NCBI RefSeq assembly: GCF_000828615.1
Contig: NZ_AP012273.1
Coordinates: 744,001-808,000, forward strand
DNA: 64,000 bases
Direction: 5' to 3'
Source: Thiolapillus brandeum
GTDB taxonomy: Bacteria; Pseudomonadota; Gammaproteobacteria; Chromatiales; Chromatiaceae
The notes under the pieces were generated by a model, which saw nothing but the letters and a program-made list of their open reading frames with translations, did no database searches and had not been told where the DNA came from. A program made the translations under genes and the position numbers. Numbering within the stretch: position 1 is the first letter of the stretch; every line of letters begins with the position of its first letter. Positions 38,010 through 47,335 of this stretch are shown in pieces.

Positions 38010-38823
38010 CGTGCATTGCCACATGCTGCCGGCGATGGATGACGGGGCCAGGCATGTGGAAATGGCGCTGGCCATGGCGCGCATGGCCGTGGACGATGGC
38101 ATCACCCACCTGGCCTGTACGCCACATATCTATCCGGGACTTTTTGAAAATGATGCCCAAGGCATTGCGAAGGCTGTGGACACTTTTGCACAGCTGCTGC
38201 AGGAGCAGGATATCCCCCTGCAGCTGGCCCATGGTGCGGATATACAGGTGGTTCCGGAATTGCTGCCCAGGTTGCGCACGGGGGTGTTTCCCACCATCAA
38301 CGGTTCACGTTATTTCCTGTTCGAACCCCCCCATCATGTACCCTTGATGAATTTTTCCCGTTTCGTGTCGGATGTTCTGAGCGCCGGTCTTGTGCCGGTT
38401 ATCACTCACCCGGAGCGGCTGACTTGGTTGGGTGAGCATTACGAGGAGTTTCTCGGCGCGGCGTGCAAGGGGGCCTGGATACAGCTCACAGCCGGCAGTC
38501 TTACGGGACGCTTTGGCAGCGCTCCCCGGTACTGGGCGGAAAAAATGCTGGATGATGGTGTGGTGCACCTGTTGGCCACCGATGCCCACAACACTCGAAG
38601 CCGACCGCCCCTGCTTGCGGAAGGGGAGGCCGCAGCGGCCCGGGTTCTGGGCAGGGAAGAGGCCCGGCTGCTGGTGTATAATCGTCCTGGTGCCATCTGG
38701 AAGAACGAGGATCCGGTACAAGTGCCTTTGCCACCGGCACTTTCAGATGGCTTTCGCGGGAAAAACAAAAAAAGACCCAAAAAAACCGGCTTGTTGAATC
38801 GCTTGCTGAGGCGCCGCGGTTGA
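38002..38823 (+). CDS. CpsB/YwqE-type PHP-family tyrosine phosphatase
   Basis: 273 residues. Metal ligands of the PHP fold: FDVHCHMLPAMDDGARH at the N-terminus, HLACTPHIYPG, HPERL, and HLLATDAHNTRSRPP near the end. Such manganese-dependent phosphatases remove phosphate from the bacterial tyrosine kinases that control chain length and export. The presence of a Wzc-like autokinase two genes downstream supports this role. The ATG at 38002 has AAGAGG upstream. The C-terminal 40 residues are very basic. Confidence 0.82.
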   Translation: MFDVHCHMLPAMDDGARHVEMALAMARMAVDDGITHLACTPHIYPGLFENDAQGIAKAVDTFAQLLQEQDIPLQLAHGADIQVVPELLPRLRTGVFPTINGSRYFLFEPPHHVPLMNFSRFVSDVLSAGLVPVITHPERLTWLGEHYEEFLGAACKGAWIQLTAGSLTGRFGSAPRYWAEKMLDDGVVHLLATDAHNTRSRPPLLAEGEAAAARVLGREEARLLVYNRPGAIWKNEDPVQVPLPPALSDGFRGKNKKRPKKTGLLNRLLRRRG

Positions 38824-38905
38824 TGACCATGCCCGTCATGCGCGATCCCTGGGGGTTACATGATAAAATGTCCCGTCGTCTGAATAGCTTGCAAGAGAAT
38901 CTGAT

Positions 38906-39652
38906 TTGAAGTCGTCCACCCTGATTATCATGCTGATGACACTGCTGTTGCCGCTCGCCGCTGGCGCCGAGGGGGTGCTCGATGATTTGTCCCCGGGATA
39001 TGCATCTTCCTCCACATCTGCTGACGAGGTGCCTGCGGACGAACCCATCCGTGATTTTTCAGTGGCCAAGGGGCCGGGGCCGGGTGATGAGCAATCCTAC
39101 GAATACCGCATTGGGCCCCTGGACCTCATCGAGGTGGAGGTTTTTCAGGCGCAGGAATTGAGTCGCGAAACCCGGGTGAACACTGAAGGTTATGCATCCC
39201 TGCCGTTGATCGGTCCCGTCAAGGTGGCGGGCCTGACCGCCCGGGAAGCCGAACGGGCCATTGAGCGGGTATTGAAGGAAAAATACCTTCAGGATCCCCA
39301 TGTCACGGTATTCATCAAGGAATATGAAAGTCAGAAAATCACTGTGGAAGGCTGGGTCAAGAACCCGGGGGTGTTCCCGCTGAGAGGAAAAACCACTTTT
39401 CTGCAGGCCATTGCCAACGCAAAAGGTATGGACAGGCTGGCGGACTTCGATGAAGTGGCTATTTTCCGCACCCAGGGGGGGAAGACAACAGGGTATGTCC
39501 TGTCCTATCGCAAGGTGCGTGCCGGAGAACAGGCTGATCCGGTACTGCATAGCGGCGACATCATCGTGGTCAATCGCAGCGGCAGCAAGGCTGCCTGGAA
39601 ACTGTTCTCCGAAACCCTCACCAGTTTTGTTGGCTGGTCGGTGTTGTTCTGA
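38906..39652 (+). CDS. Outer-membrane polysaccharide export (OPX) protein, short type
   Basis: 248 residues with an N-terminal signal (TLIIMLMTLLLPLAAGAEG). There is no clear lipobox. The export domain begins YRIGPLDLIEVEVFQAQEL and includes RVNTEGYASLPLIGPVKVAG; a SLBB-type domain follows (ITVEGWVKNPGVFPLRGKTT, LLQAIANAKG-like). It is smaller than Wza (about 380) and lacks a C-terminal amphipathic helix. It starts at TTG with AAGAGA upstream. Its stop overlaps the kinase ATG. It should form or gate the outer-membrane export path together with the kinase. Confidence 0.87.
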   Translation: MKSSTLIIMLMTLLLPLAAGAEGVLDDLSPGYASSSTSADEVPADEPIRDFSVAKGPGPGDEQSYEYRIGPLDLIEVEVFQAQELSRETRVNTEGYASLPLIGPVKVAGLTAREAERAIERVLKEKYLQDPHVTVFIKEYESQKITVEGWVKNPGVFPLRGKTTFLQAIANAKGMDRLADFDEVAIFRTQGGKTTGYVLSYRKVRAGEQADPVLHSGDIIVVNRSGSKAAWKLFSETLTSFVGWSVLF

Positions 39653-41940
39653 TGCGTTCTCCCATGAAACCAGAACAGAATTCCCCGTCTTCCAAATCTT
39701 CTCTGGCACTCTCGGAAGAACGGCGGGAAATGTCCCTTTACGACCGGCTTCAGGTGGGGGGCCTGGACGAGGATGATGAGGGTGGTCTCAATATAAAGGA
39801 ATACTGGGCGGTTATCGTTCGTCACAAGTTCACCATTATTCTTTTTGTCATCATCGCGCTGGTCGCCGCCGCAATTTCGACTTCCCTGCAGACGCCTATC
39901 TATCGCAGCAGCGTGAAACTACAGATTGATCGGGAAGCCACACGGGTAGTGAATTTTGAGGGCGTCACTCCCAGAGAGGCGGCCTACAGCTACGACTTCT
40001 ATGAAACCCAGTACCAGTTGCTCAAGAGTCGCGGGCTGGCAAAGCGGGTCGTTGAACAATTGGGGCTCGAATCTTCCGACCAGTTCAAGGCCAAGGAAAA
40101 GCCTTCGTTTTTCCATGAGCTGAAGCGCTTCTTTTCTTCAGTGCCAGCGGCAGACACTTCCAAAGACAGTACCCACAGTGAGAGCAGCACCAAGGGCCTT
40201 GAAAGTCTGCTCCTGGCCAATCTCAGTGTAACGCCGGTAAAGAACTCGCGCCTGGTGGTGGTCAGTTATGACAGCCCCAACCCGGAGCTTGCCGCACGCG
40301 TGGTCAATGCCCTGGCCAAGAGCTTTATCGACACAACCATGGAGCGGCGCTTCGAGAACTCATCCTACGCCAAGGAGTTTCTTTCTGACCGCATCAAGCA
40401 GGTGCGCGCCAACCTGGAGGAGTCTGAGCGCAAGCTGGTGGAGTACGCCAGCCAGCGGGAAATCGTGGATCTGGAATCCAAGCAGAGCATTCTGATGCAG
40501 AAGCTGGAGGCACTGAACAGCCGGTTGACGGAGGTCGAGGCGGATCGCATCAAGGCCGAATCCAGTTACCAGGAGATGCAAAGCAGCGGCGCACAAGGCT
40601 TCGACAGCGTGTCGGATAGCGAAGTCATTACCACTTACAAGGAAAAACTCGCGGATCTCGAAGCCCAGTACCAGGACAAGCTGAACATCTATAAGCCGGG
40701 CTACCCGGCAATGAAGCGTCTCCAGGACCAGATCAGCGGGCTGAAACGCAAAATCAGGCAGGAGACCTCGGATATCCAGGCCTCGGTGAAATCCCGTTAC
40801 CAGGCGGCGGTGCGTGAACAAGCCATGTTGCAATCACGCATGGCGGATGTGAAAGGACAGATTCTGGAGTTGCAGCGCAAGAGTACCGATTACCAGGCCC
40901 TCAAGCGGGACGTGGAAACCAACCGGGAGTTGTACAACGGCCTGCTGCAACGCATCAAGGAAGTGGGTGTTGCTGCCGGCGTGGGCAGCAACAATATCTC
41001 CATCATCGACAAGGGTGAAGTGCCGGGTGCCGCTTACAAGCCCAACCTGAAAAGAAACCTGCAGATCGCCCTGATTGTCGGCTTGCTGGGCGGAATCGGC
41101 CTGGCTTTCCTGTTCGAACATCTGGATGACACCATCAAGTCTTCGGCAGACGTGGAAAAAATCACCGGATTGCCCGTGATTGGGGTAGTACCGGAGGTTC
41201 GCCTGGGGGATGAATCCGAATCCCTTGCGCTCAAGGCTTACGCCGAGCCCAAATCCGCCATTGCCGAGGCCTATCGCTCCTGTCGTACCGCCCTTTCGTT
41301 TTCATCCGAATCCGGCACGCCCAGGATACTTCATATTGCCAGTTCCATTGCCGGGGAAGGCAAAACCACTTCTGCCATCAGCCTGGCGCTCACCTATGTG
41401 CAGGCCGGTTTAAACGTGCTGCTGGTGGATTGTGACCTGCGCAACCCCTCCCTGCACAACGAGCTGGCACTTTCCAATGAACTGGGCCTGACCAACTATC
41501 TTGTGGGGGGATATAAACCCAGCGAAATCATACAGACGGGTGTGGTGGGCGGCTTGTACGTCATGACCAGCGGTCCACTGCCCCCCAACCCGGCAGAACT
41601 TCTGGGCAGCGGAAAAATGGAATCATTCCTGCAAATCGCGTCAGAGAAATTTGATGTGGTGATTCTCGATGGGCCGCCAGTGCTGGGTCTGGCCGATGCC
41701 CTGATACTGGCGAATATGGCCAACGCGAGCATTATGGTCGTGGATGCGGGGGTCACCCGTAACGACATGTTGAAAGGCTCGGTGCAACGGTTGCGGCAAG
41801 CCCATGCCCATGTTCTTGGCGCCTTGTTGGTGAAGTACGGCCAGGGACGCAGCGGCTACGGCTATGATTACCAGTATCACTACAACTATTACAGTTATGA
41901 TGCCGAGGATGCGGAAGAGCATCCTAAACTGGCTTCCTGA
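39652..41940 (+). CDS. Wzz/BY-kinase fusion, polysaccharide co-polymerase and tyrosine autokinase
   Basis: 762 residues. An N-terminal Wzz domain with a membrane helix (HKFTIILFVIIALVAAAIS), a long coiled coil (about residues 230-430), a second helix (ALIVGLLGGIGLAFLFE), then a cytoplasmic BY-kinase: Walker A with Lys571 in AGEGKTT, Walker A' VLLVDCDLRNPS, Walker B VVILDGPPVLG. The tail has nine tyrosines in about 28 residues (YGYDYQYHYNYYSY), the autophosphorylation cluster. It controls polymer length and export in concert with the OPX protein and the phosphatase encoded upstream. Confidence 0.92.
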   Translation: MRSPMKPEQNSPSSKSSLALSEERREMSLYDRLQVGGLDEDDEGGLNIKEYWAVIVRHKFTIILFVIIALVAAAISTSLQTPIYRSSVKLQIDREATRVVNFEGVTPREAAYSYDFYETQYQLLKSRGLAKRVVEQLGLESSDQFKAKEKPSFFHELKRFFSSVPAADTSKDSTHSESSTKGLESLLLANLSVTPVKNSRLVVVSYDSPNPELAARVVNALAKSFIDTTMERRFENSSYAKEFLSDRIKQVRANLEESERKLVEYASQREIVDLESKQSILMQKLEALNSRLTEVEADRIKAESSYQEMQSSGAQGFDSVSDSEVITTYKEKLADLEAQYQDKLNIYKPGYPAMKRLQDQISGLKRKIRQETSDIQASVKSRYQAAVREQAMLQSRMADVKGQILELQRKSTDYQALKRDVETNRELYNGLLQRIKEVGVAAGVGSNNISIIDKGEVPGAAYKPNLKRNLQIALIVGLLGGIGLAFLFEHLDDTIKSSADVEKITGLPVIGVVPEVRLGDESESLALKAYAEPKSAIAEAYRSCRTALSFSSESGTPRILHIASSIAGEGKTTSAISLALTYVQAGLNVLLVDCDLRNPSLHNELALSNELGLTNYLVGGYKPSEIIQTGVVGGLYVMTSGPLPPNPAELLGSGKMESFLQIASEKFDVVILDGPPVLGLADALILANMANASIMVVDAGVTRNDMLKGSVQRLRQAHAHVLGALLVKYGQGRSGYGYDYQYHYNYYSYDAEDAEEHPKLAS

Positions 41941-41957
41941 ATACGACACCATCGGCC

Positions 41958-43463
41958 ATGGATCATGAACTGGAAGACTTCTACGCGAAGTTGCTCCATT
42001 TGCAGGGGCGGGGAAGAGGAGCCCCCATTTTGGGCATGCTGGATATCCCTCCCGATTTTTCAGATTTTCTCAATTCCCTGGTACGTCCCGAAGAGCGCCT
42101 GGCCGGGCTGGCCGGACGCCTGGGTGTGAGCGTTTCTGAACTGACGGAGGCTGCCTACAGCTTTATCCGGCAGCAATGGTTTGCGCCAGGCAACGATCAT
42201 TACCAGGTACTGGGTCTGTCTTCATGCGCCACTGAAAAAGAAATACGCCAAAGATACAGGCTGCTCATTGGGTTGTTCCACCCCGACCGGGTTACCCGGT
42301 CGGAGCCCTGGGTGGAGCAGGCGGTGCGGATGATCAATACCGCCTATACTGATCTGAAGCGGCCAGACAGGCGCCGCAATTATGATGCCGGCCTGCGGCG
42401 TCAGACAGAGAAGACAGCTCCCGGACAGCCGCTGCGGCCTTCCCAGCCTGTGAACCCCTCGCGTCCCAGGCCGGATGTTTCAGTGCGACCTGCCGATGCC
42501 GTGTATCGTGTTGCTCTCTTGCAGCGGCATCCCCGAGCCTTTGTCTGGGGGAGCATAATTGCCGCGCTGTTGCTGATGATGATGCTGATGGTTATGGGAA
42601 CCCGAAACACCGCCAACCTGACCATGGCGGGTGATACCACTTCCCGGGGCAGGGCCGGGGACAGGGTGCCGGTTAACCCCCTGGTTCCAGAGGTAGAGCT
42701 GCTGGCCCTGCAAAAGACCTCTGCTGCGGGTTCGCGGGAGGCAAGCCCCGTGGTAGTGGCGGAGCAGAGCCCGGTAGAAGCAGTGGCCCAGGCCGAGTCG
42801 GTCGCACCTCCCCCCAGGAAGGTATCGGCCCCTGCAGCGACAAAAAAAACAGTCATCGAAAGCGCGGCTGATAAACCCGTGGTTGGTGTCAGACAGACGC
42901 AGGCACCGGTGCCTCAAAAGACACCGGAGACACCTCCGGTGCTGGCTCGGGAAGTGAGAACCACCCGGCAAGCGGCTACGCCGCAGAAGACCGTTTCGGC
43001 AATGGGATTCGATGGTGGGGCCTCTCCTGCCGCGGTGGCGATGTCCTTGCAGACTGAACCTCGCAATGCCCGTCTGTCTCTCAGTAACAGGACCGGTGTC
43101 ATGCAGCCGGAAACCGTGCTCATGCAATATGTGAATGCCTATGAGAATGGTAGTTTGGAGAGCCTTCTGCGCCTGTTCACCCTGGATGGCCGAAGCAATG
43201 GCCGTCGTGGGCGAAAGCAGATCGGCGAGGATTACCAGCGCCTGTTCGATGCCACGGAAACCAGGGAAATCCACCTCAAGCAGGTCAGGATAATACCCAG
43301 GGGATCGGGTTATGAAGCCTGGGCTCAAGTGGAAGCGCAGACAGTATCCGGTAAGGGTGAACCGCCGTCCGGTTACTCGGGGGAAATGGTGTTCGAGCTT
43401 GTCCCCAAGGGCAAACGCCTGTACATAACCCGCCTGACACATAACGTTCGGGCAGTGGAGTGA
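41958..43463 (+). CDS. J-domain protein with membrane helix and NTF2-like C-terminus
   Basis: 501 residues. Residues about 72-135 form a J domain (DHYQVLGLSSCATEKEIRQR, HPD at 108-110, INTAYTDLKRPDRRRNYD). A single membrane helix (GSIIAALLLMMMLMVMG) lies near 200-215, followed by an Ala/Pro/Val-rich linker of about 170 residues and a C-terminal domain (from about 385) with PETVLMQYVNAYENGSLESL and LFTLDGRSNGRRGRKQIGED that fits the NTF2-like/SnoaL fold. Thus an N-terminal cytosolic co-chaperone is tethered to a probably periplasmic domain. No DnaK gene lies beside it. It lies within the export module; a role in recruiting Hsp70 to it is an inference. Confidence 0.75.
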   Translation: MDHELEDFYAKLLHLQGRGRGAPILGMLDIPPDFSDFLNSLVRPEERLAGLAGRLGVSVSELTEAAYSFIRQQWFAPGNDHYQVLGLSSCATEKEIRQRYRLLIGLFHPDRVTRSEPWVEQAVRMINTAYTDLKRPDRRRNYDAGLRRQTEKTAPGQPLRPSQPVNPSRPRPDVSVRPADAVYRVALLQRHPRAFVWGSIIAALLLMMMLMVMGTRNTANLTMAGDTTSRGRAGDRVPVNPLVPEVELLALQKTSAAGSREASPVVVAEQSPVEAVAQAESVAPPPRKVSAPAATKKTVIESAADKPVVGVRQTQAPVPQKTPETPPVLAREVRTTRQAATPQKTVSAMGFDGGASPAAVAMSLQTEPRNARLSLSNRTGVMQPETVLMQYVNAYENGSLESLLRLFTLDGRSNGRRGRKQIGEDYQRLFDATETREIHLKQVRIIPRGSGYEAWAQVEAQTVSGKGEPPSGYSGEMVFELVPKGKRLYITRLTHNVRAVE

Positions 43464-43465
43464 GA

Positions 43466-44716
43466 ATGTCAAAAAAGAAACGACTCGTTTTTTCCCTGCT
43501 GCTGATGGCCATGGGCCTGTTACTGGCCTGGCGGATCCTGGTTGTTGGTCTGGGGGATCATTTTGCGCGCAAGGCGCAGCTGGGCGACAAGGAGGCAGTG
43601 GATAGTGCGCTGATGTGGAACAGCAACAATCCCAAGGCGCTTTTTCTCAAAGGCTATTATCTCAGGGATAAAGATCCCAAGTCGGCGATGGAATTGCTGC
43701 GACAGGCGATTGTTCTCAATCCGGGAGATGGCCCGGCCATGCAATCCCTGGCGTGGCTGCTGTTGAAACAACAACAGCCGGAGCAGGCCGACGGCATGAT
43801 GCTATTGGCGGTTGAGCGGATGCCGGCGAGCAAGACCATACACCTCCAGGCAGCAGAATACTGGTTGAGCCGGGGAAAGATCGATCGGGCGGTGGAAAAC
43901 TGGGCTACAGCGCTTGAACTGGACAGTAAACTGGGTGCCCGTATCTATCCCATGTTGGCGCGTCTGGCGGAAAATCCTGCCACACTTGGGGTTCTGAAAA
44001 AACTGCTGCAGGCGCCACCTCCCTGGTGGGATGATTTTTTTGAATACCTGGCGACCAATACACGCAAGCTGGAAACCCTGGTCAATGTTGCCACCCTGCG
44101 CCATGCCACGGAAAAGCCCCTGTCCGGGAGAGAACGCGAGTTACTGGTCGAAAGGTTGCAGAAGGAAGCACAGTGGCCTGAAGCCTACCTGGTGTGGATC
44201 AATGGTCTGACACCTGAACAGCATCGTTACCTGGGCAGTGTGTTCGATGGTGGCTTTGAAATTCCACCGGGGAAAGGTGGATTTTTCTGGCAGTTCCCGG
44301 AAAACAATGCCTGGCTCATTCGGCGCAAACATACTTACGGGAGCGAGGGTGAGAAGAGTCTGCATATCCTCTATAAGGGCAGCAATACGCCGGTAAAGCA
44401 GGTCTATCAATATCTTCTACTCGGCAAGGGTGAGTACCTGCTGCAACTGCGTTTTCGCGTGGATCGTCTGCGTATTGCCTCCGGCCTGCACTGGGTGGTC
44501 CGTTGCGCAGGGGGAGAGGAGCGGATCCTGGGAAGCACCACGCCTCTGGTGGGGGCCAGTGACTGGGATCTGCAGCAACTGCATTTCAAAGTGCCCAATA
44601 CCCGGGACTGTCGTGGACAATTGCTGCGCCTGGAAATCAGTGATGCCCAGGGGGATTCGCAGAGCGTGGAAGGTGAAGTCTGGTTTGATCGATTCTCCAT
44701 AAGAAAGCTGCCTTGA
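43466..44716 (+). CDS. Membrane-anchored TPR protein of the glycan locus
   Basis: 416 residues. An N-terminal anchor (LVFSLLLMAMGLLLAWRILVVG) precedes about four tetratricopeptide repeats (residues 30-160: ALFLKGYYLRDKDPKSAMEL, AMQSLAWLLLKQQQPEQADG, HLQAAEYWLSRGKIDRAVEN). The C-terminal 170 residues form a beta-rich, jelly-roll-like part (FEIPPGKGGFFWQFPENN, YLLLGKGEYLLQLRFRVD, EGEVWFDRFSIRKL) like a carbohydrate-binding module. ATG at 43466 has GGAG five bases upstream. I do not recognise a named family; a scaffold for the polymerising complex is plausible. Confidence 0.68.
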   Translation: MSKKKRLVFSLLLMAMGLLLAWRILVVGLGDHFARKAQLGDKEAVDSALMWNSNNPKALFLKGYYLRDKDPKSAMELLRQAIVLNPGDGPAMQSLAWLLLKQQQPEQADGMMLLAVERMPASKTIHLQAAEYWLSRGKIDRAVENWATALELDSKLGARIYPMLARLAENPATLGVLKKLLQAPPPWWDDFFEYLATNTRKLETLVNVATLRHATEKPLSGRERELLVERLQKEAQWPEAYLVWINGLTPEQHRYLGSVFDGGFEIPPGKGGFFWQFPENNAWLIRRKHTYGSEGEKSLHILYKGSNTPVKQVYQYLLLGKGEYLLQLRFRVDRLRIASGLHWVVRCAGGEERILGSTTPLVGASDWDLQQLHFKVPNTRDCRGQLLRLEISDAQGDSQSVEGEVWFDRFSIRKLP

Positions 44717-44892
44717 AGGGGGTTTCGGATACGCAAGACCATGAAACAAAAGACAGAAAAATGTTAGGATACATTCGTGACTCAAAGGCTTCCGATTTGC
44801 CCGGAAATCTTTGAAATGGGGATATTATTTCAGGCCCAGCCGAACCGATCCGGAGTTGCAGCAGAGTCCGGGAATAGACAGACTCGCCTTAC

Positions 44893-45816
44893 ATGGCCAT
44901 GTCAGAAACAATTATGCAGAAATTCTTATCTCTATCATTTTGTCTGCAGTTGCTGCTGTCATTCCCGGTGCTGGCTGAGGAAACAGCAGACACCAACGCC
45001 GTGTTGTCCGAAGTCGAAGGCGAAGTGCTGCTTTTCCAGGGAGACCGATACCTTCCGGTGCAGGCCGGCCAGCGCCTCAAGGACGGGGACCGCCTGATGA
45101 TCATGGAGAAGTCGAAGGCCCATGTGGTTTTCGACAATGATTGTGAGCAGACCTGGGAAGGCGCCAAGATCGTGGATGTGAACCAGGAGAGCTGCTCTGG
45201 TGTAGCCGCCTTGTGGGTTCCCTGTCTGGGCGTGGCCGGGGGTGCGGCGGATGATGAAGAGATTGTCCTGACTCAACTGGTTGGTTCGGCCCTGGTGCGG
45301 CGCAATGGCCAGAACCTGGTGGCGAAAGAAGGGCAGGTGTTGGAAGAAGGTGACGAACTCAAGCTGGATGGGGAAGCGGAGATCAGCTACGAGGGGGCCT
45401 GTGTGACCAGTCACAATGGCAAGATCACGGTAAAGATCAGCCGGGGCAACTGTCCCATAGCCGAGTTGCGCAAGGTGGAGGGCAAGGTACTGGTCAATCA
45501 GGGCACGGGTTTTGTTGCTGCGGGGGAAGGCTACAAGCTCAAGGATGGCTGGAAAGTCGAAGTAGCCGAGCAGGCACATACAGACATCATCTATTACAAT
45601 GGTTGCGATGAATCCTGGGACGGCCATGAAATCGTTGCCGTGGATGCGGACAAATGTCCATTGGGCGCAGCGGTGCCCATGGCCTGCACCCCGGCGGTAT
45701 TCGGCAACATGACCCTGGGTGATACAGGTGTTTTCGTCGGGAGTGGTATTCTGATCGGGGTATCCCCCAAACCCGATGACCAACCGCCGGTTCCTCCCCC
45801 ACCCATAAGCCCTTGA
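44893..45816 (+). CDS. Secreted FecR-like protein with three repeats
   Basis: 307 residues with an N-terminal signal (FLSLSFCLQLLLSFPVLAEE). Three units of about 75-85 residues follow, each like a FecR domain (VEGEVLLFQGDRYLPVQAG, LKDGDRL...; LVGSALVRRNGQNLV; VEGKVLVNQGTGFVAAGEGY). In each unit two cysteines are separated by exactly 16 residues, suggesting one disulfide per unit. The C-terminus has a hydrophobic stretch (MTLGDTGVFVGSGILIGV) and ends PPVPPPPISP. The start could also be one of two downstream ATGs. The product should be periplasmic or surface associated. No known enzyme motif is present. Confidence 0.7.
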   Translation: MAMSETIMQKFLSLSFCLQLLLSFPVLAEETADTNAVLSEVEGEVLLFQGDRYLPVQAGQRLKDGDRLMIMEKSKAHVVFDNDCEQTWEGAKIVDVNQESCSGVAALWVPCLGVAGGAADDEEIVLTQLVGSALVRRNGQNLVAKEGQVLEEGDELKLDGEAEISYEGACVTSHNGKITVKISRGNCPIAELRKVEGKVLVNQGTGFVAAGEGYKLKDGWKVEVAEQAHTDIIYYNGCDESWDGHEIVAVDADKCPLGAAVPMACTPAVFGNMTLGDTGVFVGSGILIGVSPKPDDQPPVPPPPISP

Positions 45817-45821
45817 GCATC

Positions 45822-47303
45822 ATGAAACAGAATTCATTCCGCGAAAACAGCATCTTCTGGTTGCTGGTTTTCATGTTCTGCTTTGCGCCCCTGTTCAGGG
45901 CAGGTAATCTGCCATTGCCCCTGATGGTGCTGGAACTGGCCGCACTGATTGTGCTGCTCAAGCTGTTCCTGCAGCCGGAGCGCATGGCGCCCGTGAAAAC
46001 CGGCCATCTGGCCATGGTTGCGGTGATTTTCCTGTTGCCGGTGCTGGCACTCGTCGCTTTGCCCGTGGATACTCTGCAATCTCTGCCGGGCAGGGCGTTC
46101 CTGGGGGACTTGTACCGGTTGCTTGGTCTTGCTCCGGGGCAGTCCTGGCACAGTATCAGCCTGGTTCCCAATGACACCGAAGCGGCCCTATGGGCGCTGC
46201 TGCCGCCATTGGCTGTTTTCATGGCCGTGACGATTCTGCCTCGTAACCGGGTCATGAAGCTGGTCTATCTCATGCTGGCCATGGCGGTATTCCAGTCCGT
46301 ACTCAGCCTGATGCAGTTTGGCGGTGGGATAAAGGCGCTGTACATCCCCAATGAGTACGACGCTCATCTGGCTGCCGGTACCTATCTGAATAAAGATCAT
46401 CTGGCGGGTTTTCTCGAAATGGTGTTTCCTGTGACGCTGGCATTGCTGGCTGCAACTGTGGGACAGCATCGTTTTGATGGAGGACATGGCTCTCGCTGGC
46501 GCAAGCGCCTGAGCTTCTTCAATACCCTGAAAGGGCACCAGGCCATGCTCTACGCAGTGGCGGGTATTCTGGTGTTGCTGGCGCTGGTATTCACCCGTTC
46601 CCGGGCGGGCATTGCCCTGACCATGATGGGTCTGTTCCTGGTGCTGATCACCTTTGCCCGCCGCCTGGGGGGAAGAAACGTGTACGGCACCTACGGCACC
46701 CTGTTGGCGGTGATCCTGGTGCTGACTGCGGAGATCGGTCTTGCCCCCATTCTGGACAGGTTTTCCCAGGATCCCATGGAAGACATGCGTTGGGAGATAT
46801 ACCAGAGTTCCCTGACCGGCGCCCTGGACAATTTTCCCTTGGGCAGTGGCCCCGGTACCTATCCCGATATCTATCCACGTTACCAGCCTCACGACCTCGA
46901 TGCCTTTGTAAACCATGCTCACAGCGATTATCTCGAGTGGATTTTCGATGGAGGCATTGTTGCGCTGTTGCTGATTCTTGTGGGGTTGACCATATACGCC
47001 CGGGGATGGTCCAGGGTATGGATAAAAGGGCGCTGGCGAAACTTTCGTTATGTGCAGGCAGGCGCCGGCATTGGCCTGTTCCTGCTGATATTGCATTCGC
47101 TGCTGGATTTCAACCTGCACAAGCCGGCCAATGCCATCTGGTTTGCATTCCTGCTGGCAGTCTTTTTACGCGAAAACCATGAAGAACAGGAAATCAAGGC
47201 AAAGGCCCATAAACGGGTGCGCACCAAGCGCATGAGCGAGCCTGTTTTGCCCATGCCTGTGGTGCGGAAGCCCCGCAACGATGTGCCAATGAAAGACTGG
47301 TAA
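45822..47303 (+). CDS. O-antigen ligase/polymerase family protein (Wzy/WaaL)
   Basis: 493 residues with about 12 membrane helices. The periplasmic loop contains the ligase-type motif FPLGSGPGTYPDIYPRYQ and FVNHAHSDYLEWIFDGG, with the conserved histidine; FTRSRAGIALTMMG and GTYLNKDHLAGFLEM are other family landmarks. Such proteins polymerise or ligate undecaprenyl-linked oligosaccharides. No Wzx in the window, so whether it is Wzy or WaaL cannot be fixed. I start at the ATG nine bases after a TTG. Confidence 0.82.
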   Translation: MKQNSFRENSIFWLLVFMFCFAPLFRAGNLPLPLMVLELAALIVLLKLFLQPERMAPVKTGHLAMVAVIFLLPVLALVALPVDTLQSLPGRAFLGDLYRLLGLAPGQSWHSISLVPNDTEAALWALLPPLAVFMAVTILPRNRVMKLVYLMLAMAVFQSVLSLMQFGGGIKALYIPNEYDAHLAAGTYLNKDHLAGFLEMVFPVTLALLAATVGQHRFDGGHGSRWRKRLSFFNTLKGHQAMLYAVAGILVLLALVFTRSRAGIALTMMGLFLVLITFARRLGGRNVYGTYGTLLAVILVLTAEIGLAPILDRFSQDPMEDMRWEIYQSSLTGALDNFPLGSGPGTYPDIYPRYQPHDLDAFVNHAHSDYLEWIFDGGIVALLLILVGLTIYARGWSRVWIKGRWRNFRYVQAGAGIGLFLLILHSLLDFNLHKPANAIWFAFLLAVFLRENHEEQEIKAKAHKRVRTKRMSEPVLPMPVVRKPRNDVPMKDW

Positions 47304-47335
47304 TTTCCCCCTGAGATACGAAGACTGGAAGGTTC

